This document shows, one piece after another, positions 4,965-5,370 of a DNA stretch of 5,370 bases (position 1 is the stretch's first letter; each line of letters begins with the position of its first letter). The DNA is from Candidatus Bathyarchaeota archaeon (GTDB taxonomy: Archaea; Thermoproteota; Bathyarchaeia; TCS64): the NCBI GenBank assembly GCA_030608725.1, contig JAUWDP010000098.1, forward strand, positions 1 through 5,370. The letters run 5' to 3'. The notes under the pieces are model-generated. The model saw only the letters and a program-made list of their open reading frames with translations, was not told the DNA's origin and searched no databases. A program made the position numbers and the translations under genes.

Positions 4965-5037
4965 TTAATTTAAACTGTAAACATAGTTAATTTAATGGAA
5001 AGTACCTCTTTCACAGGATTTAATTTAAGTTAATATT
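4965..5037. repeat. Repeated TTAATTTA words with near-helical spacing
   Basis: Exact TTAATTTA copies start at 4965, 4987 and 5020, and the related TTAATATT starts at 5030. The intervals are 22, 33 and 10 bases, close to multiples of the helical turn, so the copies would lie on the same DNA face. This could produce bending or a multimeric binding site, but chance in AT-rich DNA is not excluded. Confidence 0.3.
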
Positions 5038-5133
5038 CTAATATGTTCAGATTTGTGAAAAGGTCTGACCATAGAGGCTCATCGCATCGTGAATGTGTCT
5101 CAGAGAAGCTGTTTCATGCACTCTGGGAATCGA

Positions 5134-5140
5134 TATATAA
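5134..5140 (+). promoter_or_regulatory. TATA box of the nitroreductase gene
   Basis: TATATAA, within GATATATAATC, is centred about 35 bases before ATG 5172. The predicted start site near 5163 gives a leader of about 9 bases. No Shine-Dalgarno sequence is visible before the ATG. It is the strongest TATA match in the window. Confidence 0.65.
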
Positions 5141-5171
5141 TCAGTTCAGCTTTCAATGGTCTTGATAGCTC

Positions 5172-5370
5172 ATGGACGTTCTAGAGGCCATCAAGGGGCG
5201 GAGGAGCATAAGGAAGTACAAGGCCGACCCTGTCCCCGAGGAGCTGATGCGGGTGCTCGTGGAGGCCGGGCAGTGGGCACCCACAGGTGCTAACCGACAG
5301 AACTGGAAGTTCATCACTGTGACCGACCCCAAGCTCATGAGAAGCGTGAAGAGGATCTCGCCGATGATGT
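5172..5370 (+). CDS. Nitroreductase family protein (FMN), N-terminal part, cut by right window edge
   Basis: 66 codons from ATG 5172, open at the window edge. An in-frame TAG at 5166-5168 makes this ATG the first possible start. The N-terminus MDVLEAIKGRRSIRKYK contains the family signature R-R-S-x-R-x-Y (10-16), which contacts the FMN phosphate. It is followed by PVPEELMRVLVEAGQWAPTG and the second signature APTGANRQNW (36-45), equivalent to the common APSxxNxQPW, here with Asn44 in place of the usual Pro. Then comes the strand KFITVTDPKLM. Family knowledge: these are dimeric cytosolic FMN enzymes, usually 170-220 residues, that transfer electrons from NAD(P)H to varied acceptors. The substrate cannot be deduced from this fragment. 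It is a separate transcription unit, divergent from the small zinc protein gene. Confidence 0.88.
   Translation, partial: MDVLEAIKGRRSIRKYKADPVPEELMRVLVEAGQWAPTGANRQNWKFITVTDPKLMRSVKRISPMM

Larger units (their letters stand above)
4914..5171. other. AT-rich divergent intergenic region, no gene
   Basis: This 258-base spacer separates the minus-strand zinc protein from the plus-strand nitroreductase. The first half (about 4960-5045) is very AT-rich and contains TTAATTTA at 4965, 4987 and 5020, plus TTAATATT at 5030. The second half is of mixed composition and leads to the TATA box at 5134. A 40-codon frame from ATG 5043 to 5165 is present, but it runs over that TATA box and has no supporting signal. 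No tRNA or other RNA gene was recognised. Confidence 0.5.

Noticed and set aside
5043..5165. 40-codon frame starting at ATG 5043
   Set aside because: It runs through the nitroreductase TATA box and has no ribosome binding site or recognisable motif. It is more likely a chance frame.

Overview
The window looks archaeal. TATA-like boxes sit about 32-45 bases before most start codons, leaders are very short, arginine is mostly AGG, and intergenic DNA is AT-rich between GC-rich genes. Small zinc-binding proteins are also present. The family content (GTP-type PEP carboxykinase, DUF4438, DUF362, a zinc ribbon joined to DUF4097) fits Thermoplasmatota or a TACK-type lineage. The sequence alone does not settle which. 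No mobile element, CRISPR array, tRNA or rRNA was seen.

Layout: (1) 1-317, minus strand: the N-terminal 105 codons of a GTP-dependent phosphoenolpyruvate carboxykinase, cut by the window edge. (2) 318-540: an AT-rich divergent intergenic region with a minus promoter, two candidate plus promoters and several small inverted repeats built on TAGG/CCTA. (3) 541-2321, plus: a two-gene operon of DUF4438 paralogs. The downstream copy has seven histidines, and the upstream copy has lost all seven in a by-eye alignment. A T-run follows at 2328-2333. (4) 2397-3449, plus: a DUF362 protein with a twin-arginine (Tat) N-terminus and its own TATA box and ribosome binding site. (5) 3452-4525, minus: an N-terminal zinc ribbon, a helical linker and a DUF4097-type beta-solenoid, ending two bases from the DUF362 stop. 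(6) 4707-4913, minus: a small C2CH zinc-binding protein. (7) 4914-5171: an AT-rich spacer with repeated TTAATTTA words. (8) 5172 to the right edge, plus: the start of an FMN nitroreductase-family gene.

The genes do not form one evident pathway. PEP carboxykinase is central carbon metabolism and the nitroreductase is a flavoenzyme. The DUF4438 pair, the exported DUF362 protein and the solenoid protein have no assigned biochemical role that I can support. The most original signal is the DUF4438 pair, a conserved-looking subunit next to a histidine-stripped one in one transcript, which suggests a hetero-oligomer with one active and one structural or regulatory partner.
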